Shown here: positions 51,469-63,500 of the stretch, in pieces
Position numbering within the stretch: position 1 is the first letter of the stretch
Layout: each line of letters begins with the position of its first letter
NCBI RefSeq assembly: GCF_016920785.2
Contig: NW_024609839.1
Location: 8,334,196 to 8,398,195, forward strand
Length of the DNA: 64,000 nt
Direction: 5' to 3'
DNA from: Ixodes scapularis
Taxonomy: Eukaryota; Arthropoda; Arachnida; Ixodida; Ixodidae
The notes under the pieces: generated by a model
Databases searched by the model: none
The model's input: only the letters and a program-made list of their open reading frames with translations
Told to the model about the DNA's origin: nothing
Position numbers and translations under genes: made by a program

Positions 51469-51905
51469 TCCTCTCCAACAAACAGATGTGACAATGCCAT
51501 GGTTTCCTTGACATTGTAAACCACGATCATCGTAGCCGCTACTGCCAAGATGTCTGAAAAATAGTAGCACCGTTCCAGTATAAGGTTAGTAGAAAGTCTC
51601 TACAGTTTTCATGCTCTTGGCGCCGTGGAGGGCTCGCCTTCCACGGCGCTTGCCTACATGATTTGCAAGGTCCATCGAAGTTGGAGCTTCGGGCACTAAA
51701 AGGGGTGTGGAGCTGGATGCAGTGCTGTACAAGCATACTTCTTGTAAGCGTCTAAAGCGCACCGGCGAAGACTCTTGGCTCCAGCCGATATCAGGGGCAG
51801 CAGAAGACGACCAAGACCACGCTAATGTTCCGAGCATGCCTACTTACAGCGCCTGGCGAGTTGAAGGCACAGATTGGCGAGCATTTGTTGCATTAGTCCC
51901 ATAAC
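51469..51905 (-). pseudogene. Unidentified minus-strand coding remnant, upstream pieces
   Basis: A frame from 51905 down (TNATNARQSVPSTRQAL, stop, then VGMLGTLAWSWSSS to KSMKTVE) is Ser/Pro-rich. A short exon-like piece 51554-51469 lies between TATTTTTCAG and GGAG|GTAAGC (ILAVAATMIVVYNVKETMAL). The order suits upstream exons of the remnant at 50222-51140. The in-frame stop and the very short intron argue against a working gene. Confidence 0.3.
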
Positions 51906-54842
51906 CACCTGTTGCACAAAATTAAGGAGCTTGGTTCTAAGCAAAGTTCCCTGTGATCACACAGGTGTAATTGCAGCCACTGCACAGCTGTGACAACTGC
52001 TCAAGTGTGCCTTTACTGCTGAGAGCTACTGTGGTGCGCCCCTGTTCCACCGCTTCATGGCGGGTGTGTTGATGATTTGATGTTTTCGTTGCTTAATGAT
52101 TCCATACCTTATAATTATAACTTCAGATGTTCCTTGTTTATCTGCAATATTAAATAAAAAGTACCTTAATAAATAAGTGGTGCAGCTCCCTGATTATAAT
52201 ATTCATTTTGCTTTAAAAAAGACATAGCAGGTCTGACCCATCGTAGTTGCTTCATGAGGCATCGCCAATGCGTCGCAAGTCACGTGCATTCGGCATTATG
52301 TGACGCCACTGCAGCACAAGCTGGTTCTGCCTTGTTCAATTAAAACATAATGCACTAGTAACACAATTCTCTCTTTATTCCCTAGGTTGCCCAAACCCCC
52401 AATACAGGGATTCTAAGGATTCCTTTTATCTCAAGAAGCTGACCTGGAAGGTCATAAATAGCAACAAAAAAAAATTCTCCTTCATCGTCTTTTGACCAGT
52501 ACAAACTTTAATGTCTAGCTAATTGCTTCAGGGAGCCCAACGACGTCACCACGCACAAAATGAAAGCAATTGCATGGCAACTCCATCGGTAGTGGATTAT
52601 TCTGTCCGTCTTGTTTTTCTGTGTTATTGTTCTGTCGTGTGTGCATTCAATTTTGTTATCCTCTGCCTGCATTCCTCCAGGGCCGTTTCTCAGCCGCTAA
52701 TACATATTATAGCCTTTTGGATCTAATTAATTTGAAGGATATGAACCTCAGCTTTCCCAGTGGCACAGAGGCATTACCAGCGCCTGTACCACTCAAAAAA
52801 TAATGAAAGCCCATCCCCCTCTCCGCTTCCCCCCTCCCCTCCCCAAAGTCTTCCATTTTGCTGGGGCCTCTTCTTCCCCATCCCCCTCATACAGCATTTT
52901 GTCATGGGTGCCGCCGAATCAAGATTTTGGTTACGTGCCTGGCTTGCTCCCATTTTTTTGTTTGTTCATTACTGCAGGATTTAACTGTAAGCACAGTGTT
53001 AATGCAGAGTAAAAAATAGCAGCATACTCTTGTTGGCTAGTGCTGATGATTGGACCAGTTGGTAGACAATTATTAAAAATAAATTGTGAAGAATATGGGA
53101 ACAGAGCATATGGACATGACACAGCACTCTGTTCATCTCCTCCTCCTTGTCTGTGCGACTCCCATTCTTTGTTTCTAATAATAATTCATTTTTAATGATT
53201 TTCTGTTCGGTATCATCTGTATGGGGGTTCACTCTAACGACCCACCTGCCATTGCATTTACTTTGGGGGCACCTCCCTCTTCCATATGGTGCCATCGTAA
53301 AGGAAGTGCACAGTTCTCCAGGTTCCCATAGGTTGCAGGCTGCCAGCCAAACTGAGTCAGGCTTGCGGGAAACGTCAATTCCACTGTTTTAGACGTAGAC
53401 ACCCACGTTTTGAGTGTACCTGACAAAAGCTTTAACAGAGAGGAAACGCAATAATTGGCCCTTTTTGAATGCATCTTTTTCTTTTGCTGGGAACATACAT
53501 AAAAGTCACAAGCTATTGTACATTCAGTGGTGCGGCTTAATTTATGATCTGCATTTTTTTATATAACTTGAAGCATTTACAGAAAAGATACAATATAATG
53601 GGTCGGACATAAATTGTTCCTGTGAACTACCTATACATTTACACATTACCTGATATCATGAAAGCAACAGAGCAGGGAAGGCTGTACTGCATGAATTACT
53701 CATGATTTATAACCAATTAAAAGTTGGTATTTATTTTATTTATTACTATTGGCTATTATTTTTTTGACAGAAAGAATAACTGGGCGAGTCGGTACGTTGG
53801 TAGTCTTTCAACACCATCGAATATTCAGGATCTTTTCGGATTTTTTCATACTTTTGTTTTTTCTAGCTGCTCTGCTTTTTGTAGCGGTTTTCGCTGCCCC
53901 GTAAAAACGCGACATCCAAACTCACTTTATTTACATCGCACATTCGTAAACTTCGAAAGCGTGCCGCTTCGGCATACGCGAAGAGACCGCGCGTCTCTGC
54001 GGCACAGGCATAAGCATAGGCAAGAAATCATGCTGCTCGCTCTTGTAACGTCTATTTTCGCTCTTGCTTTACGAAACGAATCGGTGGCAAGCGGCTGTTG
54101 AGACCACACGGCAGAACTAGCATGACCTGTGATTGCTTGAACTGCCGTCAGACTACACTTGAACGCTCCGCAAAAGCGTCGTGGGACGAACGTCGTAGAA
54201 CGGCGCCCAGAACAGCCTCTCGGCTCCGCCGCACACGAATCTCTCTCACCCTGCGGAGCAAGCCATAGGTTTTGAACAACGTACGATCTTTTCAAATAAC
54301 GAAATAACACCGGCCAGAAGCATCGTAAGAATCAAGCATAGCTTAGCAAGCCCACGGTACACGACAAAGTTTGAAACAGCGACGCAGTTCGCAGAAACAA
54401 AATTGCTCACCGGTGTTTGCAGCAGTGTTGATGGACTGTCCGCAACTTGCGTTGGTAACGCAGCGTCTCCCAGCTCTCAGTCATCGCTTGCTATGCTTGA
54501 ACACGTTATTCGTAAGGAAGATATCTAAAATATCTGCGAAAACGGCTAAAACGTAAAAAGGAAGCGATCCTCGAAGCCTGCGTAGCCCCAAACGGTCACT
54601 GCCAACGGCAGCTGAGTGCAATAGCGATGGCCCTTGCGCAGTCTTCAAAAGGCTCTTCTTTTTTTTTTTGAAAACGAAATTAAGCAAATAAGTATTATAT
54701 TACTATTAATAGTGGCACTATAATGTTGTAGAAAGTTAACAAAAATTTAGTCTATCTTAGGTTTTATCTAAACTTTAGGTTTTCTTTTTCAACACGAAAC
54801 CGAAACTATAGCTCAAGCACGTTTCGTTCGTCGTATTCATTT
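51906..54842. other. No identified gene
   Basis: AT-rich to 53730, then a CpG-richer block at 53870-54500. On the minus strand 53474-53229 is open (TFPASLTQFGWQPATYG). A short ATG frame near 54485-54413 ends at CACCG|GTGAGC, which could be a first exon. Neither matches a known family, so no gene is called. Confidence 0.3.
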
Positions 54843-55012
54843 CCGTGCGTGCGTGTTTGCGTGCATGCGCCCGTGTTCGTGTGCGCGTGTGGGTACGTCC
54901 GCGTGATTGTTTGTGCGTGCGTCTGCGTCTGCGTGCGTTTGTGCGTGTACATGCTTGCGTAAGCGCGTGCGCGCGTGTTTGTGTGTGTATGCGCGCGCAA
55001 GCATATCTGTTT
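54843..55012. repeat. GTGCGTGC-type low-complexity tract
   Basis: Alternating GTGCGT words over about 170 bp; open frames here are artefacts. Confidence 0.85.
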
Positions 55013-55044
55013 ATGCATTCTATTGAACTGCGCTAGCAAGAAGA

Positions 55045-55265
55045 CCAATAGACCGATCTCATCAAGCGTTCCACGCATGCGTGACGCCGCCATAGCTGTA
55101 GTTCGTAGGAAGCAGACGCCAATTCACGAGACAACTCATGCCGCTTCGTGCTCTGCTCGCGCAGACCTCTAGCAGGGTTGTCGCGTGTGCAGAAAGACTA
55201 CAGCTCCCACGATGCATGTCGGCAGCGGTGGCGTACTCAAACTAGCTGTGGCATCGGTCTATTGG
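55045..55265. repeat. 221-bp inverted-repeat element
   Basis: CCAATAGACCGAT at the left and ATCGGTCTATTGG at the right are perfect 13-bp inverted ends. AGCTGTAGT and ACTACAGCT mirror each other inside. Confidence 0.7.
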
Positions 55266-55377
55266 ATGTCCCTGGGCACTGCAAAAAACAATAAACTATT
55301 TTATTTTTATTGTTATTATTGAACTATGCCAGCGTGATGTCCAGTGGTTCTTCCTTAACTCTGCAGTAAATACTAGT

Positions 55378-55520
55378 TGATTGATTGATTGATTGATTGA
55401 GCTTTATTTTTGCTGGTCGTAATTTGAAACAGATGCCAATCGGATTTTCGGAGTAACAGATTTTGGTTGATTAGTCATAAATAAAAATGAAATGAATAAA
55501 AAATATACTGTGGTTCATCA
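55378..55520 (-). repeat. LINE 3'-tail-like repeat with (TGAT)n
   Basis: TTGATTGATTGATTGATTGA followed by GCTTTATTTTTGC resembles the microsatellite-ended 3' tails of CR1/RTE-type LINEs. No coding. Confidence 0.35.
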
Positions 55521-55619
55521 ATTCATCTAATGTACGCTCAGCCGAGTTATATAAACTGAAGACGACATACAGATATCTATCGCTTCCTTTTTTTTCTAAA
55601 TTATGCTGTTAAGAATAAA

Positions 55620-55862
55620 GAACACCCTTGACCGAATAACTGAGCACCCTTCCAAAACCCTTCCAACACCCTAGCAACTCTCAGCACCCTTCACAATGAA
55701 TCGGAAGGGTGCTCGCGCTCATGCACCCTCGCGCTCGTCGTGAGGGGCGCTAACCCTGCAAGAAAAAGGGTGCTGGACGGCTAAGTGAAGGGTGCAAACC
55801 CCCTGCAACACCCCTAAAGGGTGCTGTAGCACCCTTGAAGGGTGTAAAAAAGTTAAGTGTGC
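55620..55862. repeat. ACCCCTT-rich MITE-like repeat, copy 2
   Basis: Carries the inverted form of the copy-1 end (GTGTAAAAAAGTTAAGTGTG) and many GCACCCTT/AAGGGTGC words. Both copies adjoin CCCTGTCACA-containing sequence. Confidence 0.55.
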
Positions 55863-56480
55863 AGTTGGACAACTCTATCCGGCAACACTTGAAAATCGTG
55901 TTGGCGGAGTCCCTGTCACATCGCGGCAACAACAACAGTCGGGCAACATGTTGCTTCCACCCGGCAACCGAGTTGGCGGATTTGTTGTCCGACCACCCTG
56001 TCACACCGCGCTGATGGCGAGGACAACACGGGGACACTCCGCCATCTTGATTGTTTACCTTCGTTCGTGTGTGGCGCGGCGTCGCTGGAAATGTGACTCT
56101 ACAAAGTGCTAGTGTGTTCGAAGTGCAGGAAATTACCACGGGACGACATTAACCAATGACGGTTATTAGAAAACTTAACACGGGCAATATTTTCAACCCT
56201 TTATTTTATCAAAATGTTCTTAATTCGCTGGCAAAGCTGATAGCCATAACCGATGAAAGTAAGATCGTTTATATATGCTCGGGATTTACGCCACAGTATG
56301 AAAATGGTTAAAATTGCGTACAAATAGAAAGGAACAGTGAGGAAGGAAACGAGAAGAGACAAGATAAAACTCACAACTGGATATATTGAAGGAAGAAAAA
56401 AGAGCAGCCCGCGGTATCAGCTCGAGCCGAGGCCACACTCGCACGGGGGCACCCGAGCATGCTGAGGACACACACCATCA
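55863..56480. other. GGCAACA-rich repeat, then anonymous DNA
   Basis: CGGCAACA/GTTGGCGGA words recur at 55880-56000. No gene. Confidence 0.4.
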
Positions 56481-56481
56481 G

Positions 56482-56840
56482 CCACACTCAAGCGATTGTA
56501 GGAAGGCGATTTCCTTGTCGGTTAATGCCACAGATGGATGGCTGACACAAGGCTCGCCTAGGCGGAGTATACTAAACGCTTCAGAAATTTTCGTAGTGTG
56601 TTTTTCGTTGAATCTGCCAATTATCGAGGTTTTTTTGTAAAGACGGTGTACACTTACACGTTTGACAATGCAGAGGTAGGTGACCCCCCACTGTAAAATT
56701 TAGAGAAAGATTGTGCTCCTTTAACCGGTCATTAATACGCCGTCCTGTCAGTTCTAAGTAGGATCTACCACAGGAAAGGGGAATGCTATAAACCGCTCTG
56801 GTTCAACAGGGCACGTAAGGGCGAACATCCTTTGTGCAGC
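56482..56840 (-). pseudogene. Penelope-like GIY-YIG and C-terminus
   Basis: In the minus direction VYSIPLSCGRSYLELTGRR (near 56790) and INDRLKEHN form a GIY-YIG core, followed by GGHLPLHCQTCKC. After a break come IIGRFNEKHTTKISEAFSI and CVSHPSVALTDKEIAFLQSL, ending at a TGA near 56482. The conserved C-terminal order matches the other two Penelope sites. RT is absent. Confidence 0.7.
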
Positions 56841-56892
56841 ACCTGTGTTTTGTAATACTTTTTACGTTTTCTCGAACTTTATTATAAATTTG

Positions 56893-56927
56893 TCCCATTT
56901 TGGGGCGGGGGGGGGGGGGGGGGGGGC
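56893..56927. repeat. G homopolymer of about 24
   Basis: Unbroken G-run after TTTTGGGGC. Confidence 0.9.
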
Positions 56928-56929
56928 TG

Positions 56930-57520
56930 ACATAAATAAGGGGAATCCCTACCTATTGGCTACCTGCTTGACATTGTGAGAAAATCTGTGTATATACCCC
57001 ATTCTTTTTTGTCGACATTACGTGCAGCTTTTTCACATCCTTTTACTTTTTTTATGGACGCGTGGTAGGAACTCTGATAAAAAAAAAGTAAAATCATGTG
57101 CTTTTAAAGTATTGTGAATTGTTTGCAATGAGGTGTGCTAAAAGTGCCCGAAAAATTGGCCAATTTTGAAACCCAATGATACTTCTTAAAGTGAGAGATA
57201 TGTAGGCTTTTAAAAGTTAAGTCAAGTATACCCTAAGAAAACAGTTTTTGCTAAGGGGTCCGGTAGTTAGAGCGGCGAGTTAGAGCCGAAAGTTGCAGTA
57301 TTTTATATGCAAATGATTGCATACTACAAAGTATGCGCTCACTGTGATGGAGGAATCCATACCTTTCCTTTGGTCCACATGTAAGTTCTTTAAATGCAAA
57401 ACGTTTTTTTTTTTTTTTGAGCGGCGGCGCTGTGTGTTGAATATCGCTTGTTTGTTTTTATTGAACCTAAAAGATCGATGAGCACACTTTTGTTAAGTAC
57501 AATCTAGAATTTGCGATGCA
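56930..57520. other. No gene seen
   Basis: AT-rich anonymous DNA; a T-run at 57405-57418. Confidence 0.5.
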
Positions 57521-57559
57521 CGACAACCCTGCCACGGCCCTAAAAATATTTTCTTCAAG

Positions 57560-57650
57560 CCGAAACCCCGCCCGGGCCCGAGAAACTACGTGCAACCTGG
57601 CCCGAGCCCGGCCCGCGGGCCGGACCGGGCTTGGACTTTCGGGCTGGCCC
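57560..57650. repeat. GCCCGGGCCC-rich repeat
   Basis: CCCGCCCGGGCCCGAG and GGCCCGAGCCCGGCCCG words within AT-rich DNA. Probably a dispersed repeat. Confidence 0.5.
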
Positions 57651-57809
57651 TGGTTCATGCAGTGCTCTGCTCTAGAGCATTATAAAACGAAGGAAGATCT
57701 CTCTTGGAACTAAGTGTCTTGATTCATCTCGAATTATATTTTGAAAGACGATTTATCGGAGGCTGATAATCGGTTCGAGCAAGGGCAGTAATGACTTCTT
57801 GCATGTTCT

Positions 57810-57905
57810 CGAGAATGCACACACACACGCACTTACAAACGCACACACACGCACACGTATACACGCAAGCACGCGCACGCACGCACACATACATAGACAC
57901 ACACC
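57810..57905. repeat. CA/CG microsatellite
   Basis: (CA)n with CACG and CATA interruptions. Confidence 0.9.
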
Positions 57906-57909
57906 TGTA

Positions 57910-58358
57910 CATCAATCACGTACGTACAAAAGCGCAGGATCACACCCGCCTTAGCGTGCGCGATTAGCTTCGTCGCTGATAGCTAAAGTAATAAGATGAT
58001 GGCAGACATGACGACGCACTTTTGGCGGTGCTTGATTGGCTACATTTGATCGTAATGTCGGCTGTGTTCGGGCCTTCCATGTGAAACGGAGTCTAGTAGG
58101 TATCAGCCGCTTGTGCTGCTCCAGTTGGCTTCGTGGACAGTCAATCTTAGAAACCTCAGGTGGTCGAGATGCCTGCAACGTAGACGTGCTATTCGCTGCT
58201 TTTAGCGTGAGCTAAAACCTGGTAACGCGAGTGTTAAAATTTGAAATACTCCCGCTTTTGAAATACATGGCGGGTTTCGCAGTGTCTACGAGACCAAATC
58301 TACGCACAATCTTCGGGAAATTGTCGCGTATAGCACTCTCAGGCTTAATTCGAATAGT
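57910..58358. other. No gene seen
   Basis: No domain, repeat end or RNA gene was recognised. Confidence 0.5.
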
Positions 58359-58360
58359 CT

Positions 58361-58770
58361 CAAGTAAAAAGGGTGTAAAACGGTGTATCGTTACACCCTT
58401 TGTTCCATATATTGCACCCCAAAACTTCATTTCGACGTACAGAGCCCTATAGTCCAACAGACGGCCCCAAATGTGTCGGCGGACTGATAACTGTGCGATA
58501 TAACTTTTTAAATACTACAGTACGTATCAAAGACCACTTAAAGAAAACACCGAGTTTTTACAGTAGGGCCAAGAAAACCCTGATTATTTTTTTTTAGTAA
58601 AAGCTACATTAGCTATTTTAAGAAATTGTACCACACGGCTCTCAAGCCCCTCGTAAAATATCGGGCCGGCTGTTCGACTGTAGGGCGATGTACGTCGAAT
58701 TGAAGTTTTGGGGTGTATTTTATAGGACAAAGGGTGTAACGGATACACCATTTTACACCCTTTTTTCTTG
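58361..58770. mobile_element. MITE family C, copy 3
   Basis: Inverted ends AAAAAGGGTGTAAAACGGTG / AAAAAAGGGTGTAAAATGGT read inward. CACCCCAAAACTTCATTTCG and CGACGTACAGAGCCCTATAG match copy 1. The outermost bases are degraded, so the duplication is unclear. Confidence 0.7.
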
Positions 58771-58774
58771 AAAG

Positions 58775-59445
58775 TCAACTTACGGTGAAAGGATGATGCG
58801 TTTGACGCGAACCGGTTCTTTCCCTGGCTACCCGACAGATGGCACCGCTGAGTTTGTTTCCAAGCAAAAAAAAAGCGCATTACCCATCATGTTTTTTTTT
58901 TCTTCTATGAAAAACCGCCAGGATTAGGACAATGTGCGGTGGTCTTATAACCCAGTTAATCTAGCGCTCTCAACTGTTATTAAGCCAAGGATCGTTGGCA
59001 TCTCCCAACTTTCATTGAGCTGAACTATGCAGGCCGGTGTTACACGGTACAGAGGCCTAACAAACTCACCTGAGATTCGCGTCACACGACACAGTTGGAA
59101 ATGAAATTAAACTAAAACTGACGCCACGTTGCCTTTTTTGTTTTCAAAGTGATGGTACAAATAAAATATGTGCACACTTTTCGGTCATTATAAACGTTTC
59201 AAACAAAATAAAATGAACTTGTGTTTTTTTCGTTTTTAGAGTGAAAAAACAATAATCAGTATAAAAAAAAATAAAGAGAAATTAGGCGTTAATTGTTTAT
59301 ACAGCGCCCGATTCCGTCTCCTGCGAGACGGCGATCCTGTTGTCCGCTGTTGATCAGACATTTTGCGAGTGCAATGCGACTGCTAGTCTGGGGTGTTTAA
59401 CGTGCATTAGGTAGTAGTGATGCACGCAGGTTTTATATTCCTCCA
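58775..59445. other. No gene seen
   Basis: AT-rich anonymous DNA. Confidence 0.5.
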
Positions 59446-59449
59446 GACT

Positions 59450-59535
59450 AAAACGGGCAGGGTGGGGATTGAACCCAGGATCCCTTGACTTTGCAGAGCG
59501 AGGTTTCGCTCCATGTGCTCTGAACTGATGTGCGC
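59450..59535 (-). repeat. tRNA-like SINE fragment
   Basis: The minus strand has GGTTCAATCCC (plus 59466-59476), a B box, with AGTTCAGAGCACATGG upstream as a shortened A-box region. Weaker than the other tRNA-like sites. Confidence 0.4.
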
Positions 59536-59699
59536 TAGGCAATTCGGATATCGATCCCCCGATAATCAGGAAGTTTCACGCGACTTCACGCAAGAGAGAC
59601 ATAACCAAGATCCTATCCGCTGTTGCGTTCGGGAGGGTGACGACCTCAGGCGCGGAACCAAGAGTCGGGGCTGTGGCTCGCTGCTAGCATGGCCCCGAG

Positions 59700-60250
59700 G
59701 AAACAGGCCTGGAGTGGGAGTACTGAAGTATAACTTTTATATACAGTGAATATACAAGTAGCATGGTCGACTGGTTAATCGGCTATCGGCAGTCAGCAGT
59801 CGGCAGTCGGCGACTTCGGGCTCTCTGAGCCCATGTTAGATAACCTTCCAAAGGCGAGAAGGTCCGTGGAGCGAGAGAAGAGCCTTCCCGGCGTTCACGT
59901 GATGTTTGAAGTTCGGGAAGGCTGAGGCAATTTCCGGGTGTTCTTTCGCCAAGGGCAGATGATGCAATCCCTCCACGCTTTTGCCCCGCTTCGGTGGCTG
60001 TTGCAAGGAGTCGACACCCTTGCTGAAACCCAACACCGCCAGACCCACACACACACACAGGCACGCACACGCACGCCGGTGTTTCTCCTTGCGAACGCTG
60101 GCGGTCCCAGATGGTTTCGTGGCCTCCGGGGACGTTCTTTTTGTGTTTAAAGCCCTCCTCGAAGGCCACCACCGGCCCGACGACTCAAGGGCCTATCTCG
60201 GGAATCTGAACGTGACTGTCCAGCGCCGTTGGCAGCAGGTGAAGACGAAC
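59700..60250 (-). repeat. Possible LTR fragment
   Basis: GGTCGACTGGTTAATCGGC, a GCAGTCGGCAGT tandem stretch, a CACACACA tract and CCTCCTCGAAGGCC suggest an LTR-like unit in composition. I recognise no paired copy here. Confidence 0.25.
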
Positions 60251-60389
60251 TCCAGGATGGAGCCAAGAAAGCCAGTCGTAACACCGCACCGACACCGCAA
60301 TTGCCGCCATCGCCGAGCTTGGCTTCCGCGACGTTCCGTTGTCGTTCTAGCGGAAGCTCTGGCTTATAGCCCCGGGGCTACAAGCTTGG

Positions 60390-60505
60390 CACTCGGCGGA
60401 AAAGTCGGCGAGATTTCTGATGGCCGCGATTGGCCAGCGCCCAGGTCAAGCGCGGCGCATGCCTATCGCGGAGGTCAGAAATCTTGCCGACTTTTACGCC
60501 AAGTG
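60390..60505. repeat. Snap-back repeat, 32-bp arms
   Basis: CACTCGGCGGAAAAGTCGGC and GCCGACTTTTACGCCAAGTG bound about 50 bases; GATTTCTGA and TCAGAAATC lie just inside. Confidence 0.75.
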
Positions 60506-60519
60506 TCCAACTTAGGGCC

Positions 60520-63500
60520 CCTGAAATCATACCTTTTCCGATAATATCTGCTACTAGGATACTTTCTACATATCTCACCAATCTTCCTCAAAAGCGAGTG
60601 CTTGGCTGGCTTGGTCCTGGGCAGCGTTGCAGCGGGAGCCGCCATCTGTAGCTCTATTGGGGCGAACCCCATCATTTAACTCAGGTAGGTCAGCTCAGTT
60701 GAGCTCAGTGATCGTTAGCGGCCGAATGACAAATGGCGCCTCCGTGTAACCCTGGCCAATCACGACTCAGTTAATTGTCGCTGGCTAAATGACTTTTAGC
60801 AGCGGTAGTTTAACTAGGGCATTCCTGATACGCAGATTAGGTGTTGAATTTTCGCGGACGCTCCAGTGTGCCCGGTGGAACATGGAACCAGGCACGCCAG
60901 TCGTTCACACCTTACATATAGATACTACTCTGTGCAGCTTGACAAGTTACTGCCACTAGTCACGGTCAGTTGCGAAGGGAGGCAGTATGTGTGCGCCGAA
61001 GCTGCAAACTCGCACCGGCCTTCCTCCTTGTCTTCCTCCCCCCTTCTTCTACCTCTAAGGGTAAGGCTGACATAAAGGTAGCGCCTCTCGAATCTCCCCA
61101 AGGTGGGAGGAGCCCCCACATGGTGGTGGAGGTTGTCTTCAAGGGGAGCCAAGGGATATCAAACTGATCACTGCGACGGGGTTGTGTGGTTCATGGTTGC
61201 CATTCACGGACCGTCGGACCCGCTGTGAGGCACGCTCGTGTCTTAGTAGCAGATTTGGATAGGGGAGTCGAGCACTGCAAAAACTTCTAGTACTGGTTGA
61301 CTCTTTCCGGGCCGTTCCACTGGCTGTCCCGATTGCTGGTTTCCTTTATCCCCATTAACGTCCAATTCGTGTTTCCAGAAATTCCCACTTGATCCAAGGA
61401 TCCAATTCATTTTACTTTAATTGGCTTTAAGTCCGCGATGCGAAATCAGGAGCGGACTGAGGCACATTTTTTTTTATTTCTTCTTCTATATCCTCAAATT
61501 CAATTATATCCCCTCCCCCCCCCTTATCAATGTTTGTCCTCCGTCGATGGAAAAGCCACCTCTTTAACGCTCATCGGCTGCTCTCTGAACAACAGATGGG
61601 GCGACGCGCCTCAACATGTAACAAGCGAGGCGCTCGAATCAACTAGCAACAGATATCGGGAGATCTGTAATGTTCCCTATGTCCAACTATTTTCGGGTAG
61701 TCCACCATAGAGAGTAGCTGCAGTTCGACGCAGCATGAGAGCACATCTTCATCGCACGACGTTGTCAGGCAAGGCGCCATCTGGCGTGCGAGCATTTGTT
61801 GACCAAGACAGATCGAAAATCGATTCGAATCCGATTTATTGTCGCTCTATTTACTTCGCTTCCTCCCGCGACAGGCATAGCTCTGCGAGTGTTTCTTTTT
61901 TCTTGCGCTCCTCCACCGCACAGCCCACAGAGTCTTTTCAGAGCGACGAGGTGATACAAAAAAGAAAAAAAAGAACCTGAGATCTTTGCAATGCGGTTTG
62001 ATTTCTTGGTCTATGATTGAGGTCCGAGTCGGCTAGGCACGCTTTGTGGCCCTCCTTGGTTCTCAATCATTGCATGTTTGGGGAAGAGGGGAAGGGGCGA
62101 GGGGAGGGGGGAGAGAAGAAGAGCTAGGGTTCTTTATTTCGAGGAAGAGGGACGAAGCCGGCGAATGAAACGATATCTCACTTCCTTCGACACCAAACCG
62201 TAAGGTGGGAATGTGAGCATAAAATAAGGCTGCTAGCTTACATAGGTTGCGCTCACACTGCGCTTTAGTTTGACGTTCTAAAGGGCCCACTAATGTCCTG
62301 GGCTGATTTGAGACGGAGAAAGTGGGTCTCATTCAGGAGTATTAATGTTAGTACTTTTTTATTATGAGAATATATATTTTTTTTTTTATTTCCCACGAAC
62401 ATTGTGATAATGATAGAGGACACAACAGAGCAAAGGCAGCAAAAGTCTTCCAGTAGGTTGCATTTTTTTTAGTTTTCTCCTGAAGTCATTTATACATGTT
62501 TATTATTACGTGATTACGTAATGCGTAATAATTTTTAGTACGTTATAATAATACGTGAAGGGCTAATTATACAGTCTTTCACAAACACCTCTTTTAGAGC
62601 TGAGCTGGAGTCCCAAATGTTAAGAACTGATAACAGTTAGAATTAAGTTAGGTATGTGTTTCTCCGTAAATACGAAACAACAGAAGGGCGCGATAGTGAA
62701 GCGATAAGCGGAACATTAGGAAAGGTACACTTGGGGACAGTCCGGTTCCTTTCCACGTTATAAGTCTTTTTTTTTTTTCAAGAATCTGTGTTCAGCCACT
62801 TCCAAATTCCAACATCACCTATAACCAACTACGAACATGGCGCCCACAAACACACACACACAAAAAGAAGTTTAAGTCATTGTTTTTACACTTATAGTCG
62901 TTCAAGTTCACACCGCACCAACTAACCCAAGTGGAAAAAGTCTAAAGAAAACACGTGAGATGGAAACGTGAAATTCGTAGTGCGCCATTATGATAACTAT
63001 GATTAGCCTAATTTGCGCTTTACTATCTACGCTCTTCACGTGTCCGAACACGAAAGCTTTAGTTTAAAAAAATCTTCATATCACTAAAGTGAAAATGAAA
63101 GTACATGCTCGAAGGTTATCCAACAGGTTATATAGTGTCATGTCGCTTCTTTCACCCTGAAACTATTCTTTTCGCTCGGAGGAGATAAAACAAAAATCTA
63201 TCCTTACAGAAAGGGGTCACCCAGCCACCGGCCGTCAGTATCAATCGACCGCTTGAGACTGGTTCGGCGGCCGCAACAGCGGAAGCTGCGGCGGCCCCTT
63301 GTACAAGCAACCATAGAAAGAAAGCACCCACAAGCTTCCCCGCCTTATCAGCACTCGATTCTCCGCGTTGCTTTGTTTATTGCCTAACCCCTCCACATCC
63401 ATCGGCAAGTGGTCCCGGTAAAACTAAGAAACGAAAACAGCACGCTCCCCCTCGAGAAGAATAACAGCCACTCTTTGCCAAACGCACGCGCTTGTCGGGT

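Noticed and set aside
53870..54500. CpG-rich first exon of a host gene (ATG frame ending at CACCG|GTGAGC)
   Set aside because: The exon would be only about 24 codons, with no supporting downstream exon that I can link to it.
54806..55093. Frames rich in Cys/Val/Arg or Thr/His
   Set aside because: They translate a GTGCGT low-complexity t(r)act.
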